A DNA stretch of 64,000 bases from Agrobacterium tumefaciens (GTDB taxonomy: Bacteria > Pseudomonadota > Alphaproteobacteria > Rhizobiales > Rhizobiaceae). Location of the stretch: assembly GCF_013318015.2 (NCBI RefSeq), contig NZ_CP115841.1:1488001-1552000 (forward strand). The letters are read 5' to 3'. Within the stretch, counting starts at the first letter, position 1; each line of letters starts with the position of its first letter. A model generated the notes under the pieces. The model did not search any database and had not been told where the DNA came from. It saw only the letters and a list, made by a program, of their open reading frames with translations. Below are positions 44,229 through 53,446 of the stretch, in pieces. Position numbers and translations under genes: made by a program.

Positions 44229-46064
44229 TTACTCCGGCAAAATCCGAACAGCACCCTTGTCGGCACTGGACGCAAAAGCCGCATAGGCCTTCAGCGCTGT
44301 CGTGACGTTGCGCTTGCGGAACTCCGCAGGCTTCCAGCCGAGCTGATCCTGCTCGGCGCGGCGGGCTGCCAGTTCCGCATCTGTAACTTTGAGGTTGATC
44401 GTGCGGTTGGGAATATCGATCTCGATCAAGTCGCCTTGACGCACGAGGCCGATAGCGCCGCCCTGCGCCGCTTCCGGCGAGGCATGGCCGATGGACAGGC
44501 CGGATGTGCCGCCCGAAAAACGTCCGTCGGTGATCAGCGCGCAGGCTTTGCCGAGGCCCTTGGACTTGAGGTAGCTGGTCGGATAGAGCATTTCCTGCAT
44601 TCCGGGTCCGCCCTTCGGTCCTTCGTAACGAATGACGACGACATCACCTGCCTTGACCTCGTTGGAAAGAATACCCTTCACCGCCGCGTCCTGGCTTTCG
44701 TAAACAACCGCCGGACCGCTGAATTTCAGGATGGATTCGTCGACACCCGCCGTCTTCACGATGCAGCCATCAAGAGCGATGTTGCCATAAAGCACGGCCA
44801 GACCGCCATCCTTGGAGAAAGGCTTTTCAACCGAGCGGATAACGCCGTTTTCACCGTCCGTATCCAGATCGTCCCAGCGCGACGACTGGCTGAAGGCCAC
44901 CTGCGTCGGCACGCCGCCAGGGGCAGCCTTGAAGAACTGCCGCACGGTTTCGCTGTTGGTGCGGGTGATGTCCCAACGGTCGATGGCGTCGCCCAGCGTC
45001 GCCTCGTGCACCGTGTAGGTATCGCGATTGAGGAGACCGCCACGATCCAGCTCGCCGAGAATGCGCATGATGCCGCCGGCGCGGTGAACGTCTTCCATGT
45101 GCACGTCCTGCTTGGCAGGCGCGACCTTGGAAAGGCAGGGAACCTTGCGGGAAAGACGGTCGATGTCTTCCATGCCGAAATCGACACCGCCCTCATGCGC
45201 TGCCGCCAGAATATGCAGCACCGTGTTGGTGGAACCGCCCATGGCGATATCCAGCGACATGGCGTTTTCAAACGCAGCCTTGTTGGCAATGGTGCGCGGC
45301 AGAACGGTCTCGTCGTCCTGCTCGTAATAACGGCGCGCCAGATCGACGATCAGGTGACCGGCCTCGACGAACAGGCGTTTGCGGTCCGAATGGGTGGCAA
45401 GCGTCGAACCGTTGCCGGGCAATGACAGGCCGAGCGCCTCGGTCAGACAGTTCATGGAATTGGCAGTGAACATGCCGGAACAGGAACCGCAGGTCGGGCA
45501 AGCGGAACGCTCGATGATCTTGACGTCCTCATCGGAAATCTTGTCATCGGCAGCTGCGACCATGGCGTCAACCAGATCGAGCGCGACCGTCTTGCCATGC
45601 AGAACGACCTTGCCCGCTTCCATCGGACCACCGGAAACGAAGACGGCGGGGATGTTGAGGCGCATCGCCGCATTCAGCATGCCGGGGGTGATCTTGTCGC
45701 AGTTGGAGATGCAAACCATCGCGTCGGCGCAATGGGCATTGACCATGTATTCGACCGAGTCAGCGATGATTTCGCGCGACGGCAGCGAATAAAGCATGCC
45801 GTCATGGCCCATGGCGATGCCGTCATCGACAGCGATGGTGTTGAATTCCTTGGCAACGCCACCGGCCGCTTCGATTTCACGCGCAACGAGCTGGCCGAGA
45901 TCCTTCAGATGCACATGGCCCGGCACAAACTGCGTGAAGGAATTGACCACCGCGATGATGGGCTTGCCGAAATCGCTGTCCTTCATGCCGGTGGCGCGCC
46001 ATAGGCCGCGCGCGCCCGCCATGTTGCGGCCGTGGGTTGTCGTTCTGGAGCGATAGACTGGCAT
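44229..46064 (-). CDS. ilvD: Dihydroxy-acid dehydratase
   Basis: IlvD dehydrates 2,3-dihydroxy-isovalerate and its homologue to the 2-oxo acids in valine, leucine and isoleucine synthesis; it also supports pantothenate. The 611-residue protein has the iron-sulfur cysteines in [11 protein letters not shown] and [17 protein letters not shown]. The C-terminal [15 protein letters not shown] is the classical second signature. ATG 46064 follows GAGGAAAACACC; twelve upstream in-frame residues are rejected. It is monocistronic, with a terminator, and divergent from msrP. Confidence 0.98.
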   Translation of the reverse strand: MPVYRSRTTTHGRNMAGARGLWRATGMKDSDFGKPIIAVVNSFTQFVPGHVHLKDLGQLVAREIEAAGGVAKEFNTIAVDDGIAMGHDGMLYSLPSREIIADSVEYMVNAHCADAMVCISNCDKITPGMLNAAMRLNIPAVFVSGGPMEAGKVVLHGKTVALDLVDAMVAAADDKISDEDVKIIERSACPTCGSCSGMFTANSMNCLTEALGLSLPGNGSTLATHSDRKRLFVEAGHLIVDLARRYYEQDDETVLPRTIANKAAFENAMSLDIAMGGSTNTVLHILAAAHEGGVDFGMEDIDRLSRKVPCLSKVAPAKQDVHMEDVHRAGGIMRILGELDRGGLLNRDTYTVHEATLGDAIDRWDITRTNSETVRQFFKAAPGGVPTQVAFSQSSRWDDLDTDGENGVIRSVEKPFSKDGGLAVLYGNIALDGCIVKTAGVDESILKFSGPAVVYESQDAAVKGILSNEVKAGDVVVIRYEGPKGGPGMQEMLYPTSYLKSKGLGKACALITDGRFSGGTSGLSIGHASPEAAQGGAIGLVRQGDLIEIDIPNRTINLKVTDAELAARRAEQDQLGWKPAEFRKRNVTTALKAYAAFASSADKGAVRILPE

Positions 46065-46192
46065 GGTGTTTTCCTCGATCTCTTGGGCAGAAGAGCGCAT
46101 TCCCGCACCGCGGTCAAAATGCCCTCGCCCTATTTTGCGGTTTTTCTAGCGCAAACCGTAAGCCATGTCACTGTCACCTTCGAGCAAAACAG

Positions 46193-46211
46193 TACGGTTC
46201 GGTACGGTACG
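46193..46211. repeat. Tandem TACGGT-type repeats between ilvD and msrP
   Basis: TACGGT occurs at 46193-46198 and 46204-46208/9 within TACGGTTCGGTACGGTACG, giving overlapping direct and near-palindromic copies. The position, between divergent genes, suits a regulator binding site. No known consensus is matched. Confidence 0.35.
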
Positions 46212-46271
46212 CCCGGTTTGAATGTTGCAATTCGCGCGGCTTGTCATCACAAATGCGCGATTTTTGCCGCC

Positions 46272-46320
46272 CGGCCGCTGTTTTTGCGCAGAGTGCTGAA
46301 ACATATCTGTGCAGCGGCCG
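46272..46320 (+). promoter_or_regulatory. Long inverted repeat in msrP upstream region
   Basis: CGGCCGCTG (46272-46280) and CAGCGGCCG (46312-46320) are perfectly complementary over 31 nt. An inner GCGCAG/CTGTGC pair (one wobble) extends the stem past a T5 bulge. The structure ends 56 nt before the msrP ATG. If transcribed it forms a stable leader hairpin; if not, it could be a protein-binding site. Confidence 0.5.
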
Positions 46321-46376
46321 TATAGCCTATCATAATCGATTTATCGCCGATGCACCCGGCTTTTGTGGAGGTTGAA

Positions 46377-47318
46377 ATGCCCGCCTATCGTCCGCCCCTC
46401 ATCCCGGCACGAGAAATCACGCCGAAGAATATCTACCTCTCGAGACGTGGCTTCCTGGGCACGGCGGCGGGGCTTGCGGCAATCGGGCTTTCCGGCCGCG
46501 AGGCTGTCGCCACTCCGCTTGCTGCCAAAGCAGGCGCCTACAAGCTGGATGAGAAGCTCACCCCGCTCGATGCCGTCACCAGCTACAATAATTTCTATGA
46601 GTTCGGAGTGGGCAAATCCGACCCGAAGGAAAATTCCCGCAAGTTCAAGCCCACCCCCTGGACGGTAAAAGTGGATGGCCTTGTCTCCAAACCGCAGGAA
46701 TTCGGTATCGAAGAGCTGATGAAATATCAGCTAGAGGAGCGCACCTATCGCATGCGCTGCGTCGAGGGCTGGTCGATGGTCATTCCGTGGATCGGTTTCC
46801 CTCTCGCCGCACTTCTCGACAAGGTGGAGCCACTCGGCAGCGCGAAATACGTGTCCTTCGAAACCGTGGTGCGGCCGGAGGAAATGCCGGGCCAGAGCGG
46901 CCTGTTCCAGCCTCTGTCCTGGCCCTATGTCGAGGGTCTGCGCCTAGATGAGGCCCGCCATCCTCTGACCATTCTTGCCGTCGGACTATACGGCGAAACC
47001 CTGCCGAACCAGAATGGCGCGCCCATTCGCCTCGTCGTTCCCTGGAAATACGGCTTCAAGGGCATCAAATCCATCGTCCGTATTTCGCTTGTCGAGAAAC
47101 AGCCGGAAACGACGTGGAAAAACTCCAACGCCCGCGAATACGGTTTCTATTCCAACGTCAATCCGCATGTGGACCATCCGCGCTGGAGCCAGGCGACGGA
47201 ACAGCGAATCGGCGAAGGCGGCTTTTTCGGCACCCAGAACCGCCCTACCCTGATGTTCAACGGCTATGACGAGGTGGCAAGTCTCTATACCGGCCTCGAT
47301 CTAAAGGCGAATTACTGA
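46377..47318 (+). CDS. msrP: Protein-methionine-sulfoxide reductase, catalytic molybdoprotein subunit
   Basis: MsrP (YedY) is the periplasmic Mo-molybdopterin enzyme that repairs oxidised methionines in envelope proteins, fed electrons by MsrQ. The 313-residue protein carries a twin-arginine signal ([12 protein letters not shown], residues 24-35). The Mo-ligand Cys lies in [14 protein letters not shown] at about residue 127. The family end [16 protein letters not shown] is present. ATG 46377 follows GGAGGTTGAA. msrQ starts 2 nt after the stop, a fixed gene pair. Identification is secure. Confidence 0.96.
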   Translation: MPAYRPPLIPAREITPKNIYLSRRGFLGTAAGLAAIGLSGREAVATPLAAKAGAYKLDEKLTPLDAVTSYNNFYEFGVGKSDPKENSRKFKPTPWTVKVDGLVSKPQEFGIEELMKYQLEERTYRMRCVEGWSMVIPWIGFPLAALLDKVEPLGSAKYVSFETVVRPEEMPGQSGLFQPLSWPYVEGLRLDEARHPLTILAVGLYGETLPNQNGAPIRLVVPWKYGFKGIKSIVRISLVEKQPETTWKNSNAREYGFYSNVNPHVDHPRWSQATEQRIGEGGFFGTQNRPTLMFNGYDEVASLYTGLDLKANY

Positions 47319-47320
47319 TC

Positions 47321-47968
47321 ATGGCCCTCGCCTTTTCGCTTCCCTCACTGCCGAAGCGTTACCAGCCGGCAGCCATCTGGTCGCTTTATGTCATCGGCCT
47401 CTGTCCCGGCCTGTGGTATTTTTACCTCGCCGCGACGGGCGGCCTCGGCTTCAACCCAGTCAAGGATTTCGAGCACCTGCTCGGCATCTGGGCCCTGCGC
47501 TTTCTCTGCCTCGGCTTGCTGGTGACGCCGCTGCGCGATCTCTTCAACGTCAACCTCATCGCCTATCGCCGGGCGCTGGGACTGATCGCCTTCTATTACG
47601 TGCTGGCACATTTCAGCGTCTATCTGGTTCTGGATCGCGGGCTGGTCTTCAGCTCCATCGCCGCTGATATTCTCAAGCGGCCCTATATCATGTTCGGCAT
47701 GGCGGGGCTCGTCATGCTGCTGCCGCTCGCGCTCACCTCCAACCGCTGGTCGATCCGCAAGCTCGGCAGCCGCTGGAACACGCTGCACAAGCTCGTCTAT
47801 CTCGTGCTCATCGTCGGCGTACTGCATTTCGTGCTGGCGCGAAAATCGATCACGCTCGAGCCGGTGTTTTATATCAGTACGATGGTGGTGTTGCTCGGGT
47901 ATCGGCTGGTGCGGCCATCGATCATGGCGGCGAAGAGGGCAAGGCGCGCAAGCCCCGTCCGGACGTAA
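47321..47968 (+). CDS. msrQ: Protein-methionine-sulfoxide reductase, heme-binding membrane subunit
   Basis: MsrQ (YedZ) is a b-type cytochrome of the ferric-reductase-like family that passes electrons from the quinone pool or flavin reductase to MsrP. The 215-residue protein has about six helices. Candidate heme His residues are in LAHFSVYLVLD (His near residue 96), NTLHKLVYLVL and GVLHFVLARK. It is adjacent to msrP with a 2-nt gap. The last 47 bp overlap the convergent DUF2809 gene. Confidence 0.95.
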   Translation: MALAFSLPSLPKRYQPAAIWSLYVIGLCPGLWYFYLAATGGLGFNPVKDFEHLLGIWALRFLCLGLLVTPLRDLFNVNLIAYRRALGLIAFYYVLAHFSVYLVLDRGLVFSSIAADILKRPYIMFGMAGLVMLLPLALTSNRWSIRKLGSRWNTLHKLVYLVLIVGVLHFVLARKSITLEPVFYISTMVVLLGYRLVRPSIMAAKRARRASPVRT

Positions 47969-48350
47969 AGGACGCCACCGCGATCCCGCCGATATAGCAA
48001 ACGATATTCCACACCGAGAAAACGCGGCCAAGCAGCAAAGCTCCGGCCGCCGTTGCGCGAAACGCGTCCAGCGCCGGGAAATGAACGAGCCGGATCAATT
48101 CCACGACGACGACGGCGATGACGGCGATGTGAACCTTGTAACCGTACCAGCGGGAAGGAAGGATGGCCGCCAGCAGCAGATAGACCATCGCCCCCCAGAG
48201 CACGGATCCGCCATATTTTACCGCCACGAACGGCAATCCCACCTCGTAGCCGAACGCCCGCAAGCAAAGACCGCCAATGATCACCATCATGGCCGCCGCC
48301 AAAAGCCGGATGCGGGCAAAATAAGGCGGGGAAAGGCGTGACGGACCCAT
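47922..48350 (-). CDS. DUF2809 family membrane protein
   Basis: A 142-residue protein with about four hydrophobic helices and the DUF2809 arrangement: GYEVGLPFVAVKYGGSVLWG, then MVYLLLAAILPSR and VELIRLVHFPALDAFRAT, and LLLGRVFSVWNIVCYIGGI. The function is unknown. GGAAGGAACTCGC is a strong ribosome binding site for ATG 48350. The 3' end overlaps msrQ on the opposite strand by 47 bp. It is divergent from the DUF817 gene with a 57-bp spacer that must hold both promoters. Confidence 0.82.
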   Translation of the reverse strand: MGPSRLSPPYFARIRLLAAAMMVIIGGLCLRAFGYEVGLPFVAVKYGGSVLWGAMVYLLLAAILPSRWYGYKVHIAVIAVVVVELIRLVHFPALDAFRATAAGALLLGRVFSVWNIVCYIGGIAVASFTSGRGLRALPSSPP

Positions 48351-48407
48351 GCGAGTTCCTTCCGGTTTTCGTATGAAAATTTAACGGATACAAATCGAGG
48401 CGCGAAC

Positions 48408-49280
48408 ATGAGCACAGCAACAGGCCGAGCCGCAACCCGCCTCTCGGTTTTGGACAATCTTCTGTGCGATACCTATCCTTGGGGCGAACTCAAGGGCATC
48501 AGGCGCTTTGTCATCGAATTTCTCTATTTCGGCATCAAGGAAGCTCGTGCCTGCATGTTTGCGGGATTGTTCTTCATTTCCATCTTCGTGGTGCCGCATG
48601 GTGGGGTATTTGGCATTCCGCGTTATGACGTGCTGCTGATCGTCGCGCTCGGCATCCAGTTCTTCATGATCTGGAGCAGGCTGGAAACGCTTGACGAGGC
48701 CAAGGCCATCCTGCTGTTCCATATCGTCGGCTTCGCGCTTGAGGTGTTCAAGACGTCAAGCGCTATCCAGTCCTGGTCCTACCCCGACTTCGCCTATAGC
48801 AAGGTCCTCGGCGTGCCGCTCTTTTCCGGCTTCATGTACGCCGCCGTCGGCAGCTACATCATCCAGGCGTGGCGCCTGCTGGATGTGCGCATTCGCAATT
48901 ATCCCACCTATTGGATGGCAACGCTGATCGGCATCGCCATCTACGCCAACTTCTTCACCCACCACTTTATCGGTGACTACCGCTGGTACATCGCCGCCTG
49001 CGCCATCGGCCTCTATTCCCGCGCAACGGTGGTCTACCGCCCCTATGATCGGGATCGAAAGATGCCGCTGCTTCTCTCCTTCGTCCTGATAGGGTTTTTC
49101 GTCTGGCTCGCGGAAAACATCTCCACATTCTTCGGTATCTGGAAATATCCCGATCAGATCGGCGCCTGGTCCGTGGTGCATATCGGCAAGTGGAGTTCGT
49201 GGTCGCTGCTGGTCATCATGACGTTTACGATTGTCGCGCAACTCAAGCACATCAAGGCCCGCATCCACGTTCCGGAGTGA
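48408..49280 (+). CDS. DUF817 family membrane protein
   Basis: A 290-residue integral membrane protein with about eight helices, matching DUF817. Recognisable segments are FLYFGIKEARACMFAGLFF, PRYDVLLIVALGIQFFM, FKTSSAIQSWSYPDFAYSK and the C-terminal ENISTFFGIWKYPDQIGAWS. No function is established; charged or aromatic conserved residues in helices hint at an enzyme or transporter. The ATG at 48408 has only a weak ribosome binding site. It is divergent from DUF2809. Confidence 0.85.
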   Translation: MSTATGRAATRLSVLDNLLCDTYPWGELKGIRRFVIEFLYFGIKEARACMFAGLFFISIFVVPHGGVFGIPRYDVLLIVALGIQFFMIWSRLETLDEAKAILLFHIVGFALEVFKTSSAIQSWSYPDFAYSKVLGVPLFSGFMYAAVGSYIIQAWRLLDVRIRNYPTYWMATLIGIAIYANFFTHHFIGDYRWYIAACAIGLYSRATVVYRPYDRDRKMPLLLSFVLIGFFVWLAENISTFFGIWKYPDQIGAWSVVHIGKWSSWSLLVIMTFTIVAQLKHIKARIHVPE

Positions 49281-49498
49281 AGCGAGCGCTTTCCAAGCAT
49301 CGTTAAAAACGACGATTGCAGGACATCGAGCCGATAGAGAGTAATAACTTAGATATCATTAAGTAAATCCTGCCAAAAATCTATCGAGCGATATACAAGA
49401 CAAGCGAAAATTACGAAATTGGCGTATTTATTTTTCACGACGCCAGCCGTCCTAATGGCTTCTATGTTGATACAGCTTACCCTCAGAACGCCGATATT

Positions 49499-49822
49499 GT
49501 GAAAAAGACCATTACACCCGCACCCGTATTCCTGAAATTTACAGGCTATATGATCCAAGACTTCGAAATGTTCGAAAGCTTGGATGGCGTCTTACTCTTA
49601 GGTTTGTATCACTTAACTAAAAAGGAGCGGAATGAGCTCAATACATTCCTTGCATCCCTGTTGCGCTCTGATGTTTCAGATAGCTTGATTGGAAATCTTT
49701 GGAACACATCCAATGCTGAATTTGGTGCCGAAGGTAAGGGAATTAGATGGCTTCTCAACCGGACCGTCGAGTTGATCGAAGGTGACGACGGCACTGACGG
49801 TTACTATCTGCGTCGTTCATGA
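49499..49822 (+). CDS. Small hypothetical protein, probably 5'-truncated
   Basis: From GTG 49499 the frame encodes 107 residues (MKKTITPAPVFLKFTGYM...). It matches no family I recognise; its acidic, compact character is reminiscent of immunity or DUF proteins. The same frame stays open upstream to 49367, adding about 43 protein-like residues (YRAIYKTSENYEIGVF ... NGFYVDTAYPQN) but no ATG, GTG or TTG start; CTG 49370 is the only near-start. Base composition is clearly AT-richer than the neighbours. It looks like a horizontally acquired gene that lost its start, or one with a non-standard start. Confidence 0.45.
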   Translation: MKKTITPAPVFLKFTGYMIQDFEMFESLDGVLLLGLYHLTKKERNELNTFLASLLRSDVSDSLIGNLWNTSNAEFGAEGKGIRWLLNRTVELIEGDDGTDGYYLRRS

Positions 49823-49840
49823 CTATTCTTTTGGAAAATA

Positions 49841-49872
49841 AAAAAGCCGGGTGATTTCTCACCCGGCTTTTT
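49841..49872. terminator. Bidirectional terminator at the end of rplQ operon
   Basis: GCCGGGTGA (49846-49854) pairs with TCACCCGGC (49859-49867), flanked by A5 on the left and T5 on the right. It ends the rpsM-rpsK-rpoA-rplQ transcript and can stop the small plus-strand gene as well. Confidence 0.9.
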
Positions 49873-49901
49873 AATTCACGACGCCTGAACGGCGTCAGAC
49901 C

Positions 49902-50327
49902 TTACGCAGCTTCGGCAGCAGCAGCTTCCGCAGCAACGCGAGCCTTGTCGGCTGCGCCCTTGGCGTCAACGTCACGCTCGACGAATTCAACAACGGCCAG
50001 AGCCGCGTTGTCGCCCTGGCGGAAGCCAGCCTTCATGATGCGCAGGTAGCCGCCGTTGCGGGTTGCGTAACGCGAAGCGATTGCGTCGAACAGCTTGCGA
50101 ACAGCGTCCTGATCCTTGATCTGCGAGATCGCCTGACGACGAGCGTGCAGGTCGCCGCGCTTGCCAAGCGTCACGAGACGCTCGACGATCGGACGGATTT
50201 CCTTCGCCTTAGGAAGGGTGGTGACGATCTGCTCATGGGTGATGAGCGAAGCAGCCATGTTGGCAAACATTGCCTTGCGGTGGCTGGCGGTTCTATTGAG
50301 CTTGCGGCCTGAATTACCGTGGCGCAT
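49902..50327 (-). CDS. rplQ: 50S ribosomal protein L17
   Basis: L17 binds domain III of 23S rRNA near the exit-tunnel side of the large subunit. The 141-residue protein starts with the family [20 protein letters not shown] and has the core [21 protein letters not shown]. An Ala-rich acidic tail ([17 protein letters not shown]) is typical of alphaproteobacteria. It is the last gene of the alpha operon, 118 nt after rpoA, with a hairpin-rich spacer between them. Confidence 0.98.
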   Translation of the reverse strand: MRHGNSGRKLNRTASHRKAMFANMAASLITHEQIVTTLPKAKEIRPIVERLVTLGKRGDLHARRQAISQIKDQDAVRKLFDAIASRYATRNGGYLRIMKAGFRQGDNAALAVVEFVERDVDAKGAADKARVAAEAAAAEAA

Positions 50328-50383
50328 TGCTATTCTCCTTCTACGCAGGTGCCTTCTCTAAGGCCTGCCGTTTCCTGGCACAT

Positions 50384-50437
50384 GCAGGTGACTTACCTGC
50401 TGTTTGACGGGGAAAGGCAGTCTTTAAGGTCTGCCTT
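50384..50437 (-). other. Two hairpins in the rpoA-rplQ spacer
   Basis: AAGGCAG (50414-50420) pairs with CTGCCTT (50431-50437), and further downstream on the mRNA a GCAGGT/ACCTGC hairpin lies at about 50384-50400. Neither has a real T-run. They may modulate the ratio of L17 to RpoA or mark an RNase site. Confidence 0.4.
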
Positions 50438-50445
50438 CTTGTTTG

Positions 50446-51456
50446 TTAGTATTGGTCTTCGTAACGCTTTGCGAGATCTTCGATGTTCTCAGGCGGCCAT
50501 GCCGGTACTTCCATACCGAGGTGCAGACCCATGGAAGCGAGAACTTCCTTGATTTCGTTCAGCGACTTGCGACCAAAGTTCGGCGTGCGAAGCATTTCGG
50601 CTTCGGTCTTCTGGATCAGGTCGCCGATATAGACGATGTTGTCGTTCTTCAGGCAGTTTGCCGAACGAACGGACAGTTCCAGCTCGTCGACCTTCTTGAG
50701 AAGCGCCGGGTTGAACGCGAGTTCGGTAACCGATTCTTCTTCTGCTTCCTTCTGCGGCTCGTCGAAGTTGACGAAGACGCCGAGCTGGTCCTGAAGAATG
50801 CGAGCGGCGAAGGCAACGGCGTCTTCGCCGGAAACCGAACCGTTGGTCTCGATCGTCATGATCAGCTTGTCATAGTCGAGAACCTGACCTTCACGGGTGT
50901 TTTCCACCTTGTAGGACACTTTCTTGACCGGAGAATACAGGCTGTCCACCGGAATGAGGCCAATCGGGGCATCTTCCGCGCGGTTGCGCTCAGCCGGTAC
51001 GTAACCCTTGCCGTTGTTGACGGTGAATTCCATGCGGATTTCAGCGCCTTCGTCCAGCGTGCAGATCACGTGGTCGGGGTTCAGGATCTCGATGTCGCCA
51101 ACCGTCTGGATGTCACCAGCGGTTACCGAACCCGGACCCTGCTTGCGCACGACCATGCGCTTGGAATCGTCACCATCCATCTTGATGGCGATTTCCTTGA
51201 TGTTGAGCACGATATCCGTCACATCTTCCCGAACGCCGGGGATGGAGGAGAATTCGTGCAGGACACCGTCGATCTGCACGGCCGTAACAGCGGCACCACG
51301 CAGAGAAGACAACAGAACGCGACGCAGCGCGTTGCCGAGGGTAAGACCGAAACCACGCTCCAGCGGCTCGGCAACGAGCGTTGCCTTGGTGCGGCTGGAC
51401 GAGGTGAACTCGACCTTGTTCGGCTTGATAAGTTCCTGCCAGTTCTTCTGAATCAT
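50446..51456 (-). CDS. rpoA: DNA-directed RNA polymerase subunit alpha
   Basis: The alpha dimer scaffolds RNA polymerase assembly and its C-terminal domain contacts UP elements and activators. The 336-residue protein has the N-terminal dimer domain with [20 protein letters not shown] and the linker near [15 protein letters not shown]. The alphaCTD contains [15 protein letters not shown] and [18 protein letters not shown]. The order after rpsK and before rplQ is the standard alpha operon. The spacer from rpsK (195 nt) is long and structured. Identification is secure. Confidence 0.99.
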
Positions 51457-51565
51457 CTTTAAACCTTCCGTTCGCCGCCACCATCCAATCGTGACGGACC
51501 GAGCATGAAAACACTGAGAGGAACCTAATTCCGCGGTTCATCAGTGGGTTCTTGAGCGCAAGTCC

Positions 51566-51635
51566 GTCGATCGAAATCGACGCGCACACGCCAGATACAC
51601 GAAAATTCCGCCAGACCGAAGGAAAGGCGGAATTT
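51566..51635 (-). other. UUCG hairpin and 10-bp stem between rpsK and rpoA
   Basis: On the mRNA (minus strand) a 10-bp stem (complement of 51603-51612 with 51626-51635) comes first, 17 nt after the rpsK stop. A 6-bp hairpin with tetraloop UUCG (51566-51571 with 51576-51581) follows. The first ends TTTTC and could act as a weak terminator/attenuator within the operon. Confidence 0.45.
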
Positions 51636-51651
51636 CCGAACCACGGTCGCG

Positions 51652-52041
51652 TCAGACGCGGCGCTTCTTGCGCGGACGGCAACCGTTGTGCGGGATCGGC
51701 GTCACGTCGCGAATGGAAGTGATCATGAAACCGGCAGCCTGCAGAGCGCGAAGTGCCGATTCACGGCCGGAACCCGGACCGCAAACTTCAACTTCAAGCG
51801 ACTTCATGCCGTGTTCCTGAGCCTTCTTCGCGCAATCTTCAGCAGCGATCTGGGCAGCAAACGGGGTCGACTTGCGCGAACCCTTGAAGCCCTTGGCACC
51901 AGCGGACGACCAGGCAATAGCATTGCCCTGTGCGTCGGTGATGGTGATCATCGTGTTGTTGAAGGTCGAGTTGACATGCGCGACGCCCGACGTGATATTT
52001 TTACGTTCGCGACGGCGAACGCGTGCGGCTTCCTTGGCCAT
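51652..52041 (-). CDS. rpsK: 30S ribosomal protein S11
   Basis: S11 is part of the 30S platform and contributes to the mRNA E-site path. The 129-residue protein has the normal length with core [20 protein letters not shown] and [11 protein letters not shown]. The family end is [16 protein letters not shown] ... [18 protein letters not shown]. It follows rpsM after 138 nt and precedes rpoA. Identification is secure. Confidence 0.99.
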   Translation of the reverse strand: MAKEAARVRRRERKNITSGVAHVNSTFNNTMITITDAQGNAIAWSSAGAKGFKGSRKSTPFAAQIAAEDCAKKAQEHGMKSLEVEVCGPGSGRESALRALQAAGFMITSIRDVTPIPHNGCRPRKKRRV

Positions 52042-52179
52042 TTTATACCTTTCATTGATCTCTTCACCGCCGTAACACCAGCGGCTACACCGGCGATCGA
52101 CCCGTTTCCGAGCTTCACGCCAAACTCAGAAAGGCTGGCGCAGACCGCACCAGCCTCTCCTTTCCGGAGAACCGGAAAA

Positions 52180-52548
52180 TTACTTCTTCTTACCAGCGAT
52201 AGCCTTCGCCGGACCCTTACGGGTGCGGGCGTTGGTGTGCGTGCGCTGACCGCGGACCGGAAGGCCACGACGGTGACGCAGGCCGCGGTAGCAGCCGAGG
52301 TCCATCAGACGCTTGATGTTCATCGAGGTCTCGCGACGAAGATCGCCTTCGACCTGATAGTCGCGGTCGATGGCTTCGCGGATCTGAAGAACTTCAGCAT
52401 CCGTAAGCTGATGAACGCGCTTGTCAGCCGGAAGACCGACCTTGTCCATGATTTCCTGCGCGAATTTCGGACCAATCCCGTGAATATACGTCAGCGCAAT
52501 AACAACGCGCTTTGCAGTCGGGATGTTGACGCCAGCGATACGTGCCAC
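52180..52548 (-). CDS. rpsM: 30S ribosomal protein S13
   Basis: S13 sits in the 30S head and bridges to the large subunit (B1). The 122-residue protein begins at GTG 52548, directly after AAGGAGAAAAGAC; the usual [10 protein letters not shown] start supports this, and a longer upstream ATG reading is rejected. Motifs are [15 protein letters not shown] and the C-terminal [20 protein letters not shown]. It is the first gene of the alpha operon, separated from adk by 307 nt. rpmJ is not present between secY and rpsM here. Confidence 0.98.
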   Translation of the reverse strand: MARIAGVNIPTAKRVVIALTYIHGIGPKFAQEIMDKVGLPADKRVHQLTDAEVLQIREAIDRDYQVEGDLRRETSMNIKRLMDLGCYRGLRHRRGLPVRGQRTHTNARTRKGPAKAIAGKKK

Positions 52549-52855
52549 GTCTTTTCTCCTTGGTTCCAGTTGCCATCCGGCAAGTGGTGATTCCATTCGA
52601 GCGGCCGACACGACCGCCAGTTCAAAATTGATGTCCGTGACAAGTCAAAACGACCGAACCCGGATTTCCCTCCCTTAAGGGAAATCCGCGCCAGTCGCTT
52701 GGGATGTCGCGAGTTGGCGCGGTGTTTAACGGAATCAGCGCTAAAAAGCAACCGGCTCCGCCAAGATTCTTTTGCGATCCAAAGGATACGCCGTATCAGG
52801 AGCCCAGGATTTGCCGGGAAAACCGCCTGCGGTTTTCACCGTCCCGCTCCAACCA
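52549..52855 (-). promoter_or_regulatory. adk-rpsM intergenic region with two perfect hairpins
   Basis: This 307-bp interval holds no gene. Hairpins are at 52662-52687 (10-bp stem, loop CCCTTA) and 52818-52837 (9-bp arms, 2-nt apex), neither with a T-run. The second lies 19 nt after adk and may end or protect the secY-adk message. The alpha-operon promoter is expected between the hairpins and rpsM; TTGACT followed by weak -10 candidates is present near 52645, not convincing. Confidence 0.45.
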
Positions 52856-53446
52856 TCAGGCCGAGGCCTTTTCCAGAACCCGTTCGATGGCCGCAGTGAC
52901 GGCATCGACATCAGCCATGCCATCCAGTGTCACAAGTTCGCCCTGCTCGCTGTAATATTGCGACAGCGGCGCAGTCTTCTCGCGATACTCCGTCAACCGC
53001 TTGCGGAAGGCTTCCGGATTGTCGTCGGAACGAACCGTGCCACCGGCAGCGATGGTCTCCGCAACGCGATTTTCGATTCGGCGAATCAGCGCCTCCTCGT
53101 CCACCTTCAGTTCGATGACGGCATCGAGGGCGACATTCTTCTTGTGCATGTTCTCGGCAAGCGCCTTGGCCTGCGGAACGGTGCGCGGATAGCCATCGAG
53201 AATGAAACCCTTGGCACAGTCCGGAGCTTCGATGCGTTCGGAAACAATCTGATTGACGATATCGTCGGAAACGAGCCCGCCGGCGTCCATGACGGCCTTG
53301 GCGCGCTTGCCTATTTCCGTGCCCGCGCTAACCGCAGCGCGAAGCATGTCACCGGTGGAAAGCTGCGGGATCCCGTACTTGTCAGTCAGGCGTTTGGCCT
53401 GGGTTCCCTTGCCCGCACCCGGCGGACCTAAAAATATCAGTCTCAT
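52856..53446 (-). CDS. adk: Adenylate kinase
   Basis: Adk interconverts ATP + AMP and 2 ADP. The 196-residue protein is the short form without the long zinc LID insertion, usual in alphaproteobacteria. The P-loop is GPPGAGKGT (residues 7-15), the AMP site [10 protein letters not shown], and the NMP motif [13 protein letters not shown]. The reduced lid has arginines in RRIENRVAE. It overlaps secY by 4 nt (ATGA), so it is coexpressed with the ribosomal and secretion genes. Confidence 0.97.
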   Translation of the reverse strand: MRLIFLGPPGAGKGTQAKRLTDKYGIPQLSTGDMLRAAVSAGTEIGKRAKAVMDAGGLVSDDIVNQIVSERIEAPDCAKGFILDGYPRTVPQAKALAENMHKKNVALDAVIELKVDEEALIRRIENRVAETIAAGGTVRSDDNPEAFRKRLTEYREKTAPLSQYYSEQGELVTLDGMADVDAVTAAIERVLEKASA

